From positions 1 to 64,000 of the forward strand of contig NZ_JBDZDT010000008.1 of assembly GCF_040049275.1 (NCBI RefSeq): 64,000 nucleotides of DNA, read 5' to 3'. This DNA comes from Aquabacter sp040049275 (GTDB lineage: Bacteria > Pseudomonadota > Alphaproteobacteria > Rhizobiales > Xanthobacteraceae). The translations under genes were made by a program, and so were the position numbers. This document shows, piece after piece, positions 31,912 to 40,857 of the stretch; the stretch's first letter is position 1; each line of letters opens with the position of its first letter. The notes under the pieces were generated by a model, which saw nothing but the letters and a program-made list of their open reading frames with translations, ran no database searches and was not told the DNA's origin.

Positions 31912-33504
31912 TCAGAACCCGGCCACCTGGCCATCCTTGCGAGGGTCCGAGCCACCGATAAAGCCATCCTCGGCCGCGCACACTAGCTGCGCGCCGCCAA
32001 ATCCGAAACTCTCCTCCGGGGCTTCCGAGGTTACGTGATGGCCGCGCTGCTCCAGCGCGGCCAGGACGTCTGCGCCCGCTTCCGGCTCGATGGCGACGTT
32101 GAGCCCATCCATGAACCGCCACCGCGGCGCTTCCGCCGCGGTCTGCGGATCCTGGTCCCACAGGTTCAGGCGCAGGAACATCTGGACGTGCGCCTGTGCC
32201 TGGATCGGGCCGCCCATCACGCCGAATGCGGTCTGCGGTCGGCCATTCCGGGTGATGAAGCCGGGAATGATGGTGTGGAAGGGGCGCTTGCCGCCGCCCA
32301 CCTCGTTGGGATGGCCCGCTTCCAGCGAAAAGCCGTTGCCGCGGTTCTGCAGGCTGATGCCCGTCTCCGGCACCACCACGCCCGAACCGAAGCCCGAATA
32401 ATTGGACTGAATGTAGGACACCATCATCCCGCTCTCGTCGGCGGCCGCGAGGCACACGGTGCCGCCCCGGCGGGGCGCGCCGGCGCCGAAAACCCGGGCG
32501 TGCCTGGGGTCGATCAGCTTAGCCCGCCCGGCGAGGTAGGCGGGATCGAGAAGGGCGGACGGCGGGACCGCGCCCATGTGAGTGAGATCAGCCACATAGG
32601 CATAGGCATCCGCGAAGGCGAGCTTGACGGCCTCGATCTGCAGATGGAGCGCATCGACGCTGTCCACCGCGCAGTCCTCGATCCCGAGATGCCGCAGGAT
32701 GCCCAGCGCCATCAGCGCGACGATGCCCTGGCCGTTCGGCGGAATTTCGTGCAGTTCCGCCGGGCCGAAGCCTTGCGCGAGGGTGCCGCACCAGTCGTTA
32801 CGGTGGGCGGCGAGATCATCGCCAGTGAGCGCCGCTCCGTGCGCCGCCGCATAGGCCGCGATCCGGTCCGCAAGCTCTCCCCGATAGAGGCTTTCGCCCT
32901 TGGTTTCCGCGATCAGGCGCAGGGAGCGCCCAAGCGGCGCATTGCGGAACAATTGCCCTGGCTGTGGCGCCCGCCCGCCGGGCATGAACGCCTCGGCATA
33001 GCCGGGCTGGACCTTCAGCTCCTCCGCCGCGCGCCCCCAGGTCTCCGCGATGACCGGCGACACGAGATAGCCCCGCTCCGCATAGTCGATGGCGGGCTCG
33101 AACAGGGTCGCGAACGGCAGCCTCCCGAAGCGCTCGGACAGCTCCACCCAGGCCGACACGGCGCCGGGCACGGTCACGGCATCCCACCCCCGCAAGGGCA
33201 TTGCCTTGCGCCCGGCGAAGCGCTCCGGCGTCCAGGCGGCAGGCGAGCGGCCCGACGCGTTGAGCCCATGCAGTTCCTGCCCGTCCCACAGGATGCAGAA
33301 GGCATCCGAGCCGAGGCCGTTGCCGGTGGGCTCCACCACCACCAGCGCCATTGCCGCGGCCAGGGCGGCATCCATGGCGTTTCCGCCCCGCTGGAGCATG
33401 CGCAGGCCTGCCTGCGTCGCCAGCGGCTGGGAGGCCGCCACCATGTTGCGCGCCAGAACCGGCGACCGGCGGGAGGCATAGGTGCTTTGGTAGGAGAGCT
33501 TCAT
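31912..33504 (-). CDS. ggt: Gamma-glutamyltransferase family protein
   Basis: A 530-residue Ntn-hydrolase that cleaves or transfers gamma-glutamyl groups. The processing Thr that becomes the new N-terminus is in GGTVCLAAADESG, and the substrate loops SNYSGFGSG and GGGKRPFHTIIPGF are intact. No signal peptide is clear at the start (MKLSYQSTYASRRSPVLARN), so this is one of the cytoplasmic-type forms found in catabolic clusters, where they hydrolyse gamma-glutamylated substrates or related amides. It lies between the XRE gene and the ABC binding-protein gene on the same strand, with a strong hairpin upstream at 33541-33571. Confidence 0.9.
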   Translation of the reverse strand: MKLSYQSTYASRRSPVLARNMVAASQPLATQAGLRMLQRGGNAMDAALAAAMALVVVEPTGNGLGSDAFCILWDGQELHGLNASGRSPAAWTPERFAGRKAMPLRGWDAVTVPGAVSAWVELSERFGRLPFATLFEPAIDYAERGYLVSPVIAETWGRAAEELKVQPGYAEAFMPGGRAPQPGQLFRNAPLGRSLRLIAETKGESLYRGELADRIAAYAAAHGAALTGDDLAAHRNDWCGTLAQGFGPAELHEIPPNGQGIVALMALGILRHLGIEDCAVDSVDALHLQIEAVKLAFADAYAYVADLTHMGAVPPSALLDPAYLAGRAKLIDPRHARVFGAGAPRRGGTVCLAAADESGMMVSYIQSNYSGFGSGVVVPETGISLQNRGNGFSLEAGHPNEVGGGKRPFHTIIPGFITRNGRPQTAFGVMGGPIQAQAHVQMFLRLNLWDQDPQTAAEAPRWRFMDGLNVAIEPEAGADVLAALEQRGHHVTSEAPEESFGFGGAQLVCAAEDGFIGGSDPRKDGQVAGF

Positions 33505-33540
33505 GATGCAGGCACGATCGCGAATATCCCGGTGGCTGAA

Positions 33541-33571
33541 CCCCGCCCGCCGAGGGAGATGGCGGGCGGGG
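33541..33571 (-). terminator. Strong hairpin after the ABC binding-protein gene
   Basis: CCCCGCCCGCC (33541-33551) and GGCGGGCGGGG (33561-33571) make a perfect 11-bp stem with a 9-base loop, between the stop of the binding-protein gene (33587) and the ggt start (33504). It lacks a T-run, so termination may need Rho or be partial. Confidence 0.6.
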
Positions 33572-33586
33572 TGGGTCTGAAGCCGC

Positions 33587-34648
33587 CTACTTGGCGGGGA
33601 TCGTCCGGTCGCTCAAAGGCGGCAGGAAGCGGTCATCATAGAGGTCGGCAATGGTCGGAACCTTCTCCATCGCGAAGCCCTCGGCCAGGATCTTGAGTCC
33701 GTCTTCCATCTTCTTCTTGTCCATGTATCCGAGGCCGTTGGCGCGGGTGGCCGGGGTCACGACGTTCTTGTTCAGGATCCACTGCAGGCGCTTGACCTCA
33801 AGCGCCTCATCGGTGACCGGGTCCCGCTCGGCGAGGGCGGAGATGGTGGCCTTCGGGTCCTTGATGGTGGCGATCCAGGCCTTGGCGACGGCAGCGGTCA
33901 GCCGCTTCACCAGATCGGGATTCTTCTCGATCAGCGCCTTCGAGACCAGCAGGCCGTTGCCGTAGAAGTTGAAGCCGTTGTCCGCATAGTAGATCACGTT
34001 GGTGTCGTCCACTGCGATGTTCTGGGTGGCAAGGTTGAAAAGGATGGTCGAATCGAAGCCGATGACCGCGTCCACGTCGCCGCGGATCAGCATCGAGTCG
34101 CGCAGCCGCTGCTCCACACGCTTGAGGTCGATCTTGTCGATGGGAATGTTGTTGATCTTGAGAATGGCGGGGAACATGCGCGAGGAGGCATCCGCCTGGC
34201 CCGTTCCAACCGTGCGTCCCACGAGATCCTTCAGCCCGGTGATGTTCGCCTTCTTCAGGCTGACGACCGATTGCGCGGAGCGGTCGAGGATCACCATTAC
34301 CAGCTTCGGCGCCGGTTCCGGGTTGCGCACCCAGAATTCCGCCAGCGTGCCGATATCCCCGTATGCCACATCGTAGGCACCACTCGCGACCCGGTTGATC
34401 GCCTCGCCGGACCCCGACGAGCCATCCACCACGGCATTGATGCCGGCCTCGCGGAACAGGCCGCTGGCCTGGGCGTACCAGAACGGCGCGTTCGGGCCGT
34501 ACAGGCGATAATCGACGGTGATCTTGACGTTGGTGAGCTGCTGGGCCTCGGCCGCGCCGGCAAGGCCGGTGGCGGCGAATATCCCCAATGCCACGGCCGC
34601 ATTGCGCGCGGACCTCAGGTAATTCCACCTTTCACGGAAGATAGACAT
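33587..34648 (-). CDS. SsuA/ThiY-like ABC importer periplasmic binding protein
   Basis: A 353-residue NMT1/SsuA-type binding protein. The signal peptide is about 35 residues (SARNAAVALGIFAATGLAGA, cut near AEA), and the mature start QQLTNVKITVDYRLYGPNAPFW is typical. It recognises small anionic compounds such as taurine, sulfonates, aromatic acids or pyrimidine precursors. ATG 34648 is chosen; the long frame upstream to 35170 is antisense to the ligase. Its cognate permease and ATPase are encoded at 38022-39628 on the same strand, split from it by the ligase, thioesterase and M20 genes. A TACAAAAAAT motif at 34685-34694 is shared with the ATPase upstream region. Confidence 0.9.
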   Translation of the reverse strand: MSIFRERWNYLRSARNAAVALGIFAATGLAGAAEAQQLTNVKITVDYRLYGPNAPFWYAQASGLFREAGINAVVDGSSGSGEAINRVASGAYDVAYGDIGTLAEFWVRNPEPAPKLVMVILDRSAQSVVSLKKANITGLKDLVGRTVGTGQADASSRMFPAILKINNIPIDKIDLKRVEQRLRDSMLIRGDVDAVIGFDSTILFNLATQNIAVDDTNVIYYADNGFNFYGNGLLVSKALIEKNPDLVKRLTAAVAKAWIATIKDPKATISALAERDPVTDEALEVKRLQWILNKNVVTPATRANGLGYMDKKKMEDGLKILAEGFAMEKVPTIADLYDDRFLPPLSDRTIPAK

Positions 34649-34713
34649 CGTTGTTTCTCCGTTCCTGATCTCTGGATTTGATTTATTTTTTGTACGCACA
34701 ACTCTACTGCCCT

Positions 34714-36297
34714 CTACGGGGCGGTTTCTGAGGCGAGGTAATCGGCCGCCAGGGCCGCCTGCGCGATGGCCCGGTCTATCTTTCCCGCCCCGTTGAGCGG
34801 GAGGGCGTCGACCAGCTGGACGTAGCGCGGGTGCGCATATGCGGGCCCGCGTTCGAGGCAAAAGGCTTTCAGGTCGGCCGGCTGCAGCGCCGACCCTGCG
34901 CGCGGCACCACCATGGCCGCGGGCACGAAGCCCTTCACGCGGTGGGGCACGGGGGTGACCACAGCGTTCACCACGTCGGGATGGCCGAAGAGGAGGTTCT
35001 CCACTTCCTTGGGGTAGACGTTCTCCCCCCCGCAACTGAACATGTCGTCGACGCGGCTGCGGAAGTAATAGAAGCCGTCCTTGCTCCTCTCGAAAATGTC
35101 GCCCGTCCGGAGCCAGCCGTCCGTGATCTTCTGGCGGGTGACCTCCGGCTGGTTGTGATAGCCGAGGCAAACATAGGGGCTGCGGATCAGAAGCTCGCCG
35201 AAATCAGGGCTTTCCTTCCCGTCGGCGTCGACCAGCTTGATCTCCACCTCCGGCCCCTTCACGCCCACGCTGCCCCGCGGCACCGGGCGGCCGTCGATGG
35301 GCGCGCGGAAGGGGCTTCCCCCTTCGGTCAGCCCGTAGCTTTCGGATGTCTTCACTCCGGGCAGGGCCGCCTCCACCGCGTCGAGCAGTTCCGGGGTCAC
35401 CACCGCCGAGCCGATGGACATGCTGCGCAGCGCGCTGAGGTCGAGCTTCTCGATCTCGTCGCGGTGCTGGAGGAACATGGTGAAGACCGCCGCGACGCCG
35501 CGCGAATAAGTGCAGCGGTAGTTCGCCAGCGCGTTGAGATAGGCGCGGGGCTCGTAAGCCGGCATGAGCACGAAGGAGCCGCCGGCGAACAGCATGGGCT
35601 TCACCGTGCCCCTGAGGGCGTTCTTGTGGAACAGCGGCAGCGCGATGAGCCCGCGATCCTCCTGCGAGGCCGGCCAGTAGCGCTGGTTGTAGCGCACGTA
35701 CCAGAGCATGCCGCTATGGGTCATGATCGCCCCCTTGGGGCGGCCCGTAGAGCCGGACGTGTAGGGCTGGAACGCCTGGGCGTCGTCGGCGATGGGGGGA
35801 GGGGGAGGCGCCGCGCCCGGCTTCGCCAGCTCCGCTTCGTAGGACAGGAAGCCCGGGTGGCACTCATCGAGCACCAGCACATGCCGTAGGCCCATGCCGG
35901 CTGTGAGCGTCATGGCATCGCGGTGGCAGCTGGGCTCGATCAGGGCGCAGGTGCAGCCGGCATCCGCGAAGATCAAGGCCAGCGTGTCGCGCGCGAGCCG
36001 CGTGTTCAGCGGCACCGGGATGGCGCCCATCCGCATCGCGCCGAAGAAGAATTCGATGAACTCGACCCGGTTGCCCACCAGCATCGCCACGCGCTCGCCG
36101 GGCTGGACGCCCAGGCGGTGCAGCGCGCCCGCCACGCGGTCCATCCGTTCATCCAGCTCGCGATACGTGACTTCCCGCACGCGACCGCCGTAGAGATCGA
36201 TGATGCAAACCTTGTCTGCGACCCGAGACAGGGCGTCGTCAAAAAAATACCCGAGATTTTTTTGGCGATTTGCATTTATTTCTTGCTCATAATGCAT
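34714..36297 (-). CDS. Acyl-CoA ligase (AMP-forming)
   Basis: A 527-residue ANL ligase. Signatures: P-loop YTSGSTGRPKGAI, LPLFHKNALRG, ESYGLTEGGSP, TGDIFERSKDGFYYFRSRVDD and the catalytic-Lys region NGAGKIDR. It converts an imported acid to its CoA thioester. Start ATG 36297 has GGAAG about 8 bases upstream; ATG 36309 is in frame 12 bases earlier. Codons 11-19 carry the 9-bp palindrome CAAAAAAAT...ATTTTTTTG (36240-36264), encoding Lys-Asn...Phe-Phe. It lies 65 bp from the binding-protein gene, so both are probably one transcript. Confidence 0.9.
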   Translation of the reverse strand: MHYEQEINANRQKNLGYFFDDALSRVADKVCIIDLYGGRVREVTYRELDERMDRVAGALHRLGVQPGERVAMLVGNRVEFIEFFFGAMRMGAIPVPLNTRLARDTLALIFADAGCTCALIEPSCHRDAMTLTAGMGLRHVLVLDECHPGFLSYEAELAKPGAAPPPPPIADDAQAFQPYTSGSTGRPKGAIMTHSGMLWYVRYNQRYWPASQEDRGLIALPLFHKNALRGTVKPMLFAGGSFVLMPAYEPRAYLNALANYRCTYSRGVAAVFTMFLQHRDEIEKLDLSALRSMSIGSAVVTPELLDAVEAALPGVKTSESYGLTEGGSPFRAPIDGRPVPRGSVGVKGPEVEIKLVDADGKESPDFGELLIRSPYVCLGYHNQPEVTRQKITDGWLRTGDIFERSKDGFYYFRSRVDDMFSCGGENVYPKEVENLLFGHPDVVNAVVTPVPHRVKGFVPAAMVVPRAGSALQPADLKAFCLERGPAYAHPRYVQLVDALPLNGAGKIDRAIAQAALAADYLASETAP

Positions 36298-36340
36298 GTC
36301 ATCTTCCATGAAGAAGCTCTTGTTCTTTAAGGATCAGTAG

Positions 36341-36769
36341 ATGCCGGGAAATATGGAGATCGATGACGCGGCCTTCATCAGCGCATTGCTGGCGCGGCCG
36401 CCGCTGCACCAATGGCTTTCGCCGGAGATCATCGCGCTGGATGCCGAGAAGGGGACGATCGCCGTCAAGCTGCCCTACCGGAGCGAGCTCAGCCGCTCGC
36501 CGGATCAGCGCGACTATCATGGCGGCATCATCGCCACGCTGGTGGACATCGCCGGGCACACCTGCCTCGCGGCGCGCCTCAAGCGGCGGGTGCCAACCAT
36601 CGACATGCGGGTGGATTACCTGCGGGGGGCCCTCGATACCGACCTCATCGCCGAGGCCCGCATCATCCGCGCCGGCCGGACGGTGGGCGTCTGCGACGTG
36701 GACATACGGGATGATCAGGGGCGGGCCATCGCCGCCGGCCGCTGCGTGTACAGTACCCGCGAGGATTAG
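36341..36769 (+). CDS. PaaI-type hotdog thioesterase
   Basis: A 142-residue hotdog-fold protein of the PaaI/YbgC-like group (domain 4HBT). The active-site helix reads HGGIIATLVDIAGHTCL with Asp in place for catalysis, and the RVPTIDMRVDYLRGA strand follows. It hydrolyses acyl-CoA esters, often releasing CoA from dead-end aromatic intermediates, and would relieve CoA trapping by the divergent ligase at 36297. The genes are 44 bp apart, so they share one control region. Confidence 0.86.
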   Translation: MPGNMEIDDAAFISALLARPPLHQWLSPEIIALDAEKGTIAVKLPYRSELSRSPDQRDYHGGIIATLVDIAGHTCLAARLKRRVPTIDMRVDYLRGALDTDLIAEARIIRAGRTVGVCDVDIRDDQGRAIAAGRCVYSTRED

Positions 36770-36786
36770 GGGCGCGGCGGGCGGCA

Positions 36787-38025
36787 TCATGGCCGCCCGT
36801 CCCCCTCGCCGAGATGATCGGCGACGAGGAATGCGAACACCCGCGCCGCGCCGAACACTTTGTCCAGCGACGCGATGTCGTTGTCGGTATGGGCGAAGGA
36901 TTGCTCGCCCGGCCCGAAATTCACGGTCGAGATGCCGGCGTGGTTCAGGTAGCCCTGGTCGAATGCGGACTGCCCGTACATGGGCTCGGGCTCGTATCCG
37001 AGCATGGCCCGGCACGCCGCGGCGAGCGTGCGAACGGCGGGCGAATCCTGCGTCACCAGGCTCGGATGCATGTAGGCACCGCGGACGACCTCCACCGTCC
37101 AGGGCTTGCCGCTCACGGGGTCCGGCATGCCGTCCACCGCCATGGCAACCCGCTCGATCTCCGCGGCCGCCACATCGGGGTCATCGCCCGGGAGCAGGCG
37201 GCGGTCGACCGATATCTCGCAGCGTGCCTGGACGGTGTGGGTCGAGTCGGGATAGCTGCGCAGGCCATTGATGGTGAGCGAGGCTTCGCCCAGCTGGGGA
37301 TGGCTGCGGGCGGGGCCGATCTCGCTTGTCAGCCGCCGTATGACCTCGATGGCGCCGGTGATCGCGTTGCAGCCCTCCTTGGGGCGGCTGCTGTGGCTCG
37401 GCTTGCCGTGGACGATGATCCGCATGTCGATGCGGCCGCGATTTCCCAGCTGGAGCTTCAGGCTGTTGCCGTAGACATAGGCGATGCCTGCCCGGACCTT
37501 CTCCGTCTCCACCACATTGCGGATGGCATCGACGCATCCGGTCTCGCCCGAGACGCAGCAGATGAAGGAGAGGCGCCCGCGCAGCGGAATGCCGGCCTTG
37601 AAGACGGCCTCGACCCCATGGAGCATGGCCGCCAGGGTGCCCTTCTGCTCGCTGGCGCCGCGGCCCCGCGCGACCTCGCCTTCAAAGCCGAAAGGGGCGC
37701 CGTCGAGGATCTCCCCCGCATACGGGTTCGGCATGGTGTTGGGCGGCTGGTTCATGGCGTGGCTGATGAGCATCAGCGAGGGACCGCCAGAGGGCCCGAT
37801 CTCGGCGATCAGATTGCCCATGGCGTCATAGCGGCAATCCGCAAAGCCCATCTCGCGCAGGCGCGGCTCCACCGCGGCCTCGATGAAGCGCGTGAGCGCC
37901 GGCTCCCGCTCCAGAAGGGCGGTCTGCGGGCTCGGCACCCGCAGGAGGTCGATCAGTTCCCGCGTGGACCGCTCGCGCGACAGATGGGGTTCGAGGCGCG
38001 CGCGCAGGGACGGGGCGCCGGTCAC
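36787..38025 (-). CDS. M20-family metallopeptidase/amidohydrolase
   Basis: A 412-residue M20/M28-type Zn hydrolase (ArgE/DapE/carboxypeptidase group). Motifs: metal site SHAMNQPPN-like variant in LMLISHAMN, GRGASEQKGTLAAML, the catalytic acidic region CVSGETGC and the dimerisation-domain HGKPSHSSRPKEGCNAI. The first metal site reads SHAMNQ instead of the usual GHxD, a notable change that may alter metal use. GTG 38025 overlaps the permease stop by 4 bp, so it is translationally coupled to the ABC importer and probably acts on the imported compound. Confidence 0.86.
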   Translation of the reverse strand: MTGAPSLRARLEPHLSRERSTRELIDLLRVPSPQTALLEREPALTRFIEAAVEPRLREMGFADCRYDAMGNLIAEIGPSGGPSLMLISHAMNQPPNTMPNPYAGEILDGAPFGFEGEVARGRGASEQKGTLAAMLHGVEAVFKAGIPLRGRLSFICCVSGETGCVDAIRNVVETEKVRAGIAYVYGNSLKLQLGNRGRIDMRIIVHGKPSHSSRPKEGCNAITGAIEVIRRLTSEIGPARSHPQLGEASLTINGLRSYPDSTHTVQARCEISVDRRLLPGDDPDVAAAEIERVAMAVDGMPDPVSGKPWTVEVVRGAYMHPSLVTQDSPAVRTLAAACRAMLGYEPEPMYGQSAFDQGYLNHAGISTVNFGPGEQSFAHTDNDIASLDKVFGAARVFAFLVADHLGEGDGRP

Positions 38026-38792
38026 GACACGATCCCGTTGTCGCGTGAGGCCCAGAAGGTTACGCGCCGCTCCAGGAAGGCGAAGCACTCATAGAGGGAG
38101 ATGCCCATGGCGGCGATCACCACGAGGCCGGCGAACACGAGCGCCACGTCGAACCGCGCGCTTGCGGCGATCATCAGGTAGCCGATGCCGTGGTTCGACG
38201 CCGCGGTCTCGGCCACCACCGAGCCGACGAAGGCCAACGTGATGGAGACCTTCAGGGAGGCGAAGAAGTAGGGCATGGCGCGCGGGAGCCCGATCTTCAT
38301 GAGGATCTGCCGCTTGCGCGCGCCGAGCACCCGGAGCACGTCCAGGATCTCCGGTTCGATGGTCGCGAGCCCCGTCGCGATGTTGACCACGATGGGAAAG
38401 AACGAGAGCGCGAATGCCGTGATGACCGCCGGGATGGTGCCGATGCCGAACCAGATCACCAGCACCGGGACGATCGCCACCTTGGGGATGGAGTTGAAGG
38501 CGATCATGATCGGATAGAGCGCGTCGTAAACGACCCGGGAGGACCCGACGACCACCCCGAGCGCGACCCCGAAAACCACCGCTATGGCGAAGCCCATCAG
38601 GGTGGTGAACAGCGTGTAGCCCGCGTTCACGAACACCGCCTTGGGGTATTTCATGAGGGCGCCGGCGACCTCGATGGGCCCGGGCAGGACGAAGCTCGGA
38701 ATCCTGAAGGCCCAGCACACCAGTCCCCACAGGACGACGGTTGCCAGCACGATCAGCCAGGGCAGAGCGCGCGTGATGAGGGTCTTCTTCAT
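38022..38792 (-). CDS. ABC transporter permease (SsuC/TauC type)
   Basis: A 256-residue inner-membrane permease with about six hydrophobic helices. The cytoplasmic EAA loop with a G at its end is in the segment LDVLRVLGARKRQILMKIGLPRAMPYF, which docks the ATPase. It belongs with the binding protein at 33587 and the ATPase at 38789, the set being SsuABC/TauABC-like. ATG 38792 overlaps the ATPase stop by 4 bp (ATGA) and its end overlaps the M20 gene (GTGA), showing an operon in the order ATPase-permease-M20. Confidence 0.93.
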   Translation of the reverse strand: MKKTLITRALPWLIVLATVVLWGLVCWAFRIPSFVLPGPIEVAGALMKYPKAVFVNAGYTLFTTLMGFAIAVVFGVALGVVVGSSRVVYDALYPIMIAFNSIPKVAIVPVLVIWFGIGTIPAVITAFALSFFPIVVNIATGLATIEPEILDVLRVLGARKRQILMKIGLPRAMPYFFASLKVSITLAFVGSVVAETAASNHGIGYLMIAASARFDVALVFAGLVVIAAMGISLYECFAFLERRVTFWASRDNGIVS

Positions 38793-39628
38793 GTGCGGGG
38801 CCTCGACGCGATCTGCTCGCGAAGCGCGTGGGTCATCTCGATGAAGCGGGGAGTGTAGGTGTCGGCGAGGGTGCGCGGGCGCGGCAGGTCCACCTCGGTG
38901 CGGGACATGATCCTGCCGGGGCGCGGGCTGAACAGGTAGATCGTGTCCGCCAGATAGACCGCCTCGCGCAGATCGTGCGTGACGAGGATCACGGTGGGCC
39001 GGCGGTTCAGCCACAGCTCCTGCACCACGTCCCACAGCTCTTCCCGCGTGAACGGGTCCAGCGCGCCGAAGGGCTCGTCCAGCAGCAGCATCTCGGGGGA
39101 ATGGATCAGCGCGCGGCACAACGAGCTGCGCTGCTGCATGCCGCCCGAGAGCTGCCAGGGATAATTGTTCTCGAAGCCGGACAGGCCCACGGTCGCGATC
39201 AGGTCCCGCGCCCGGGCGTGATACTCCTCCTTGTGGGCGCGGAACCGCTGGGCGTGGGGCTCCACGATCTCCAGCGGCAGCAGGACGTTGTCCAGCGTGG
39301 TCCGCCACGGCAGCAGCGTGGAGTTCTGGAACGCCATGCCGCAGATCTTCAGCGGCCCGGTCACCTTCTGGCCGGAGACCTTCACCGCGCCGCGCAGCGC
39401 CGGATGCAGGCCGGATATAAGCTTGAGCATCGAGGACTTGCCGCAGCCCGACGGTCCGACGAGGGCGACGAACTCGCCCTTGCGGATCTTCATGCTGGTT
39501 TCGGTGAGCGCGAGGACGCCGTTCTCGCCGCCATAGCCGATGCTGACATCATCCAGCTCGATGAAGGCGGAGCCCTCCGCGGCCTCAATCGCAGCCCGAG
39601 GCTTCACGGCGTCGCTGGTCAGCGTCAT
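38789..39628 (-). CDS. ABC transporter ATP-binding protein (SsuB/TauB type)
   Basis: A 279-residue ATPase. Walker A GPSGCGKSSML, Q-loop MAFQNSTLLPW, signature LSGGMQQRSSLCRAL, Walker B MLLLDEPFGALDP and the His loop VTHDLREA are intact. It powers uptake through the permease at 38022. It is the first gene of the minus-strand ATPase-permease-M20 operon. About 71-102 bp upstream of its start lies the inverted repeat TACAAAAAA...TTTTTTGTA that recurs near the binding-protein gene, a candidate shared operator. Confidence 0.94.
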   Translation of the reverse strand: MTLTSDAVKPRAAIEAAEGSAFIELDDVSIGYGGENGVLALTETSMKIRKGEFVALVGPSGCGKSSMLKLISGLHPALRGAVKVSGQKVTGPLKICGMAFQNSTLLPWRTTLDNVLLPLEIVEPHAQRFRAHKEEYHARARDLIATVGLSGFENNYPWQLSGGMQQRSSLCRALIHSPEMLLLDEPFGALDPFTREELWDVVQELWLNRRPTVILVTHDLREAVYLADTIYLFSPRPGRIMSRTEVDLPRPRTLADTYTPRFIEMTHALREQIASRPRT

Positions 39629-39698
39629 CTCCCCTCCAGCCGGTTCTGGCCCCGGCGCCGTGCGCCGTCTCCCCTCACCGATGGATCTATGTTACGAG

Positions 39699-39730
39699 TA
39701 CAAAAAAAAAGATTTCAATGATTTTTTGTA
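39699..39730. promoter_or_regulatory. A-tract inverted repeat between the ABC ATPase and oxidoreductase genes
   Basis: TACAAAAAA (39699-39707) and TTTTTTGTA (39722-39730) are perfect 9-bp inverted arms with a 14-base spacer. The minus-strand stretch TACAAAAAATCATTGAAATC (39711-39730) matches at 17 of 20 positions a stretch before the binding-protein gene (34675-34694). This fits a shared regulator site; the XRE protein at 30968 is the obvious candidate (inference). Confidence 0.55.
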
Positions 39731-39840
39731 TGAAAACTGCCTATATCTATATATGTGGATGCCCATATTTCAGGCCCTCAAGGCCGCTCGGGTACTTGGC
39801 GGGACGCTTGGTCGAAGCTCGCCATCTGTGGAGTTCACCA

Positions 39841-40818
39841 ATGAAGGCAGTGGTTTTTGAGGCCCATGGCGGGGTGGAAGTGCTCTCCTGTCGCGACTGG
39901 CCGGACCCCGAACCGCGTGCCCAAGATGTCATTGTCCGCGTGCGGGCCGTGGGGCTGAACTATCTCGACATCTTCGCGCGTCGCGGCATGCCCAATGTCA
40001 CCATCCCGCTGCCGTTCATCTCGGGCGGCGACATTGCAGGCGAGATCGAGAGCCTCGGCGCGGCCGTCACCGGCTGGCGCGTAGGTGAGCGCGTCGTGGT
40101 CAATCCGAAGACGGCCGACGGGCTCATCGGAGAAGAGATCCAGGGCGGGCTCGCCGAGCGCGTGCGCGTCCCCGCATCAAACCTCGTGCGACTGCCGGAT
40201 GCGGTGGACGACGACACCGCCGCCGCCGTTCCGATCAATTTCGGCACGGCGCTGCGCATGCTGACCACCATCGGCAATCTTCGGGCTGGCGAAACCATCC
40301 TCGTGCTCGGGGCGAGCGGCGGCGTCGGCACCGCCTGCGTGCAGGTGGCGAAGATGATCGGCGCCGAAGTGCTGGCCGCCGCCGGGTCCGCCGCCAAGCT
40401 GGAGCAATTGCGCGCCATCGGCGCCGACCACGCCATCGACTACGCGGCCGAGGATTTCAGCCGACGCGCATGGGACCTGAGCGGCAAGCGCGGCGTAGAC
40501 GTGGTGGTCAATTTCACCGGCGGCGACACCTTCGTCCCCTCCATGCGCGCCCTTGCACGCCATGGCCGCCTTCTCGTCTGCGGCGCGACGGCGGGCTACG
40601 CGCCGCCCATCGATCTGCGCTACCTGTGGCGGCGCGAGCTGCAGGTGCTTGGTTCCACCGGCTATGCCCAGGCCGACATCGAGGCCGCCATTGCCCTGGT
40701 GGCCGAGGGGCGGCTCAAGCCGGCCATCGGACACCGCTTCCCGCTCGCCGAGACGGCTGCCGCGCAGCAGCTTTTGGAAGACCGGGCGTTCTTTGGAAAG
40801 ATCGTGATCAATCCTTAG
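39841..40818 (+). CDS. NADPH:quinone oxidoreductase-type (zeta-crystallin) MDR protein
   Basis: A 325-residue medium-chain reductase without structural zinc. It begins MKAVVFEAHGGVEVL and has the NADPH loop VLGASGGVGTACVQVAK, which lacks the zinc-ligand Cys/His pattern of alcohol dehydrogenases. It reduces quinones or enoyl-type carbonyls with NADPH. It is divergent from the ABC ATPase gene and shares the A-tract operator region, so it may be co-regulated with import of the substrate. The ATG at 39841 is the conserved family start; no good ribosome binding site is seen. Confidence 0.9.
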   Translation: MKAVVFEAHGGVEVLSCRDWPDPEPRAQDVIVRVRAVGLNYLDIFARRGMPNVTIPLPFISGGDIAGEIESLGAAVTGWRVGERVVVNPKTADGLIGEEIQGGLAERVRVPASNLVRLPDAVDDDTAAAVPINFGTALRMLTTIGNLRAGETILVLGASGGVGTACVQVAKMIGAEVLAAAGSAAKLEQLRAIGADHAIDYAAEDFSRRAWDLSGKRGVDVVVNFTGGDTFVPSMRALARHGRLLVCGATAGYAPPIDLRYLWRRELQVLGSTGYAQADIEAAIALVAEGRLKPAIGHRFPLAETAAAQQLLEDRAFFGKIVINP

Positions 40819-40857
40819 GGCGACGAGCACTGCCGGGTTCGTCAGCGACCATGAGCA

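Noticed and set aside
32035..33696. A 553-codon plus-strand frame opposite ggt
   Set aside because: Shadow of the GGT gene; the real gene has complete catalytic motifs.
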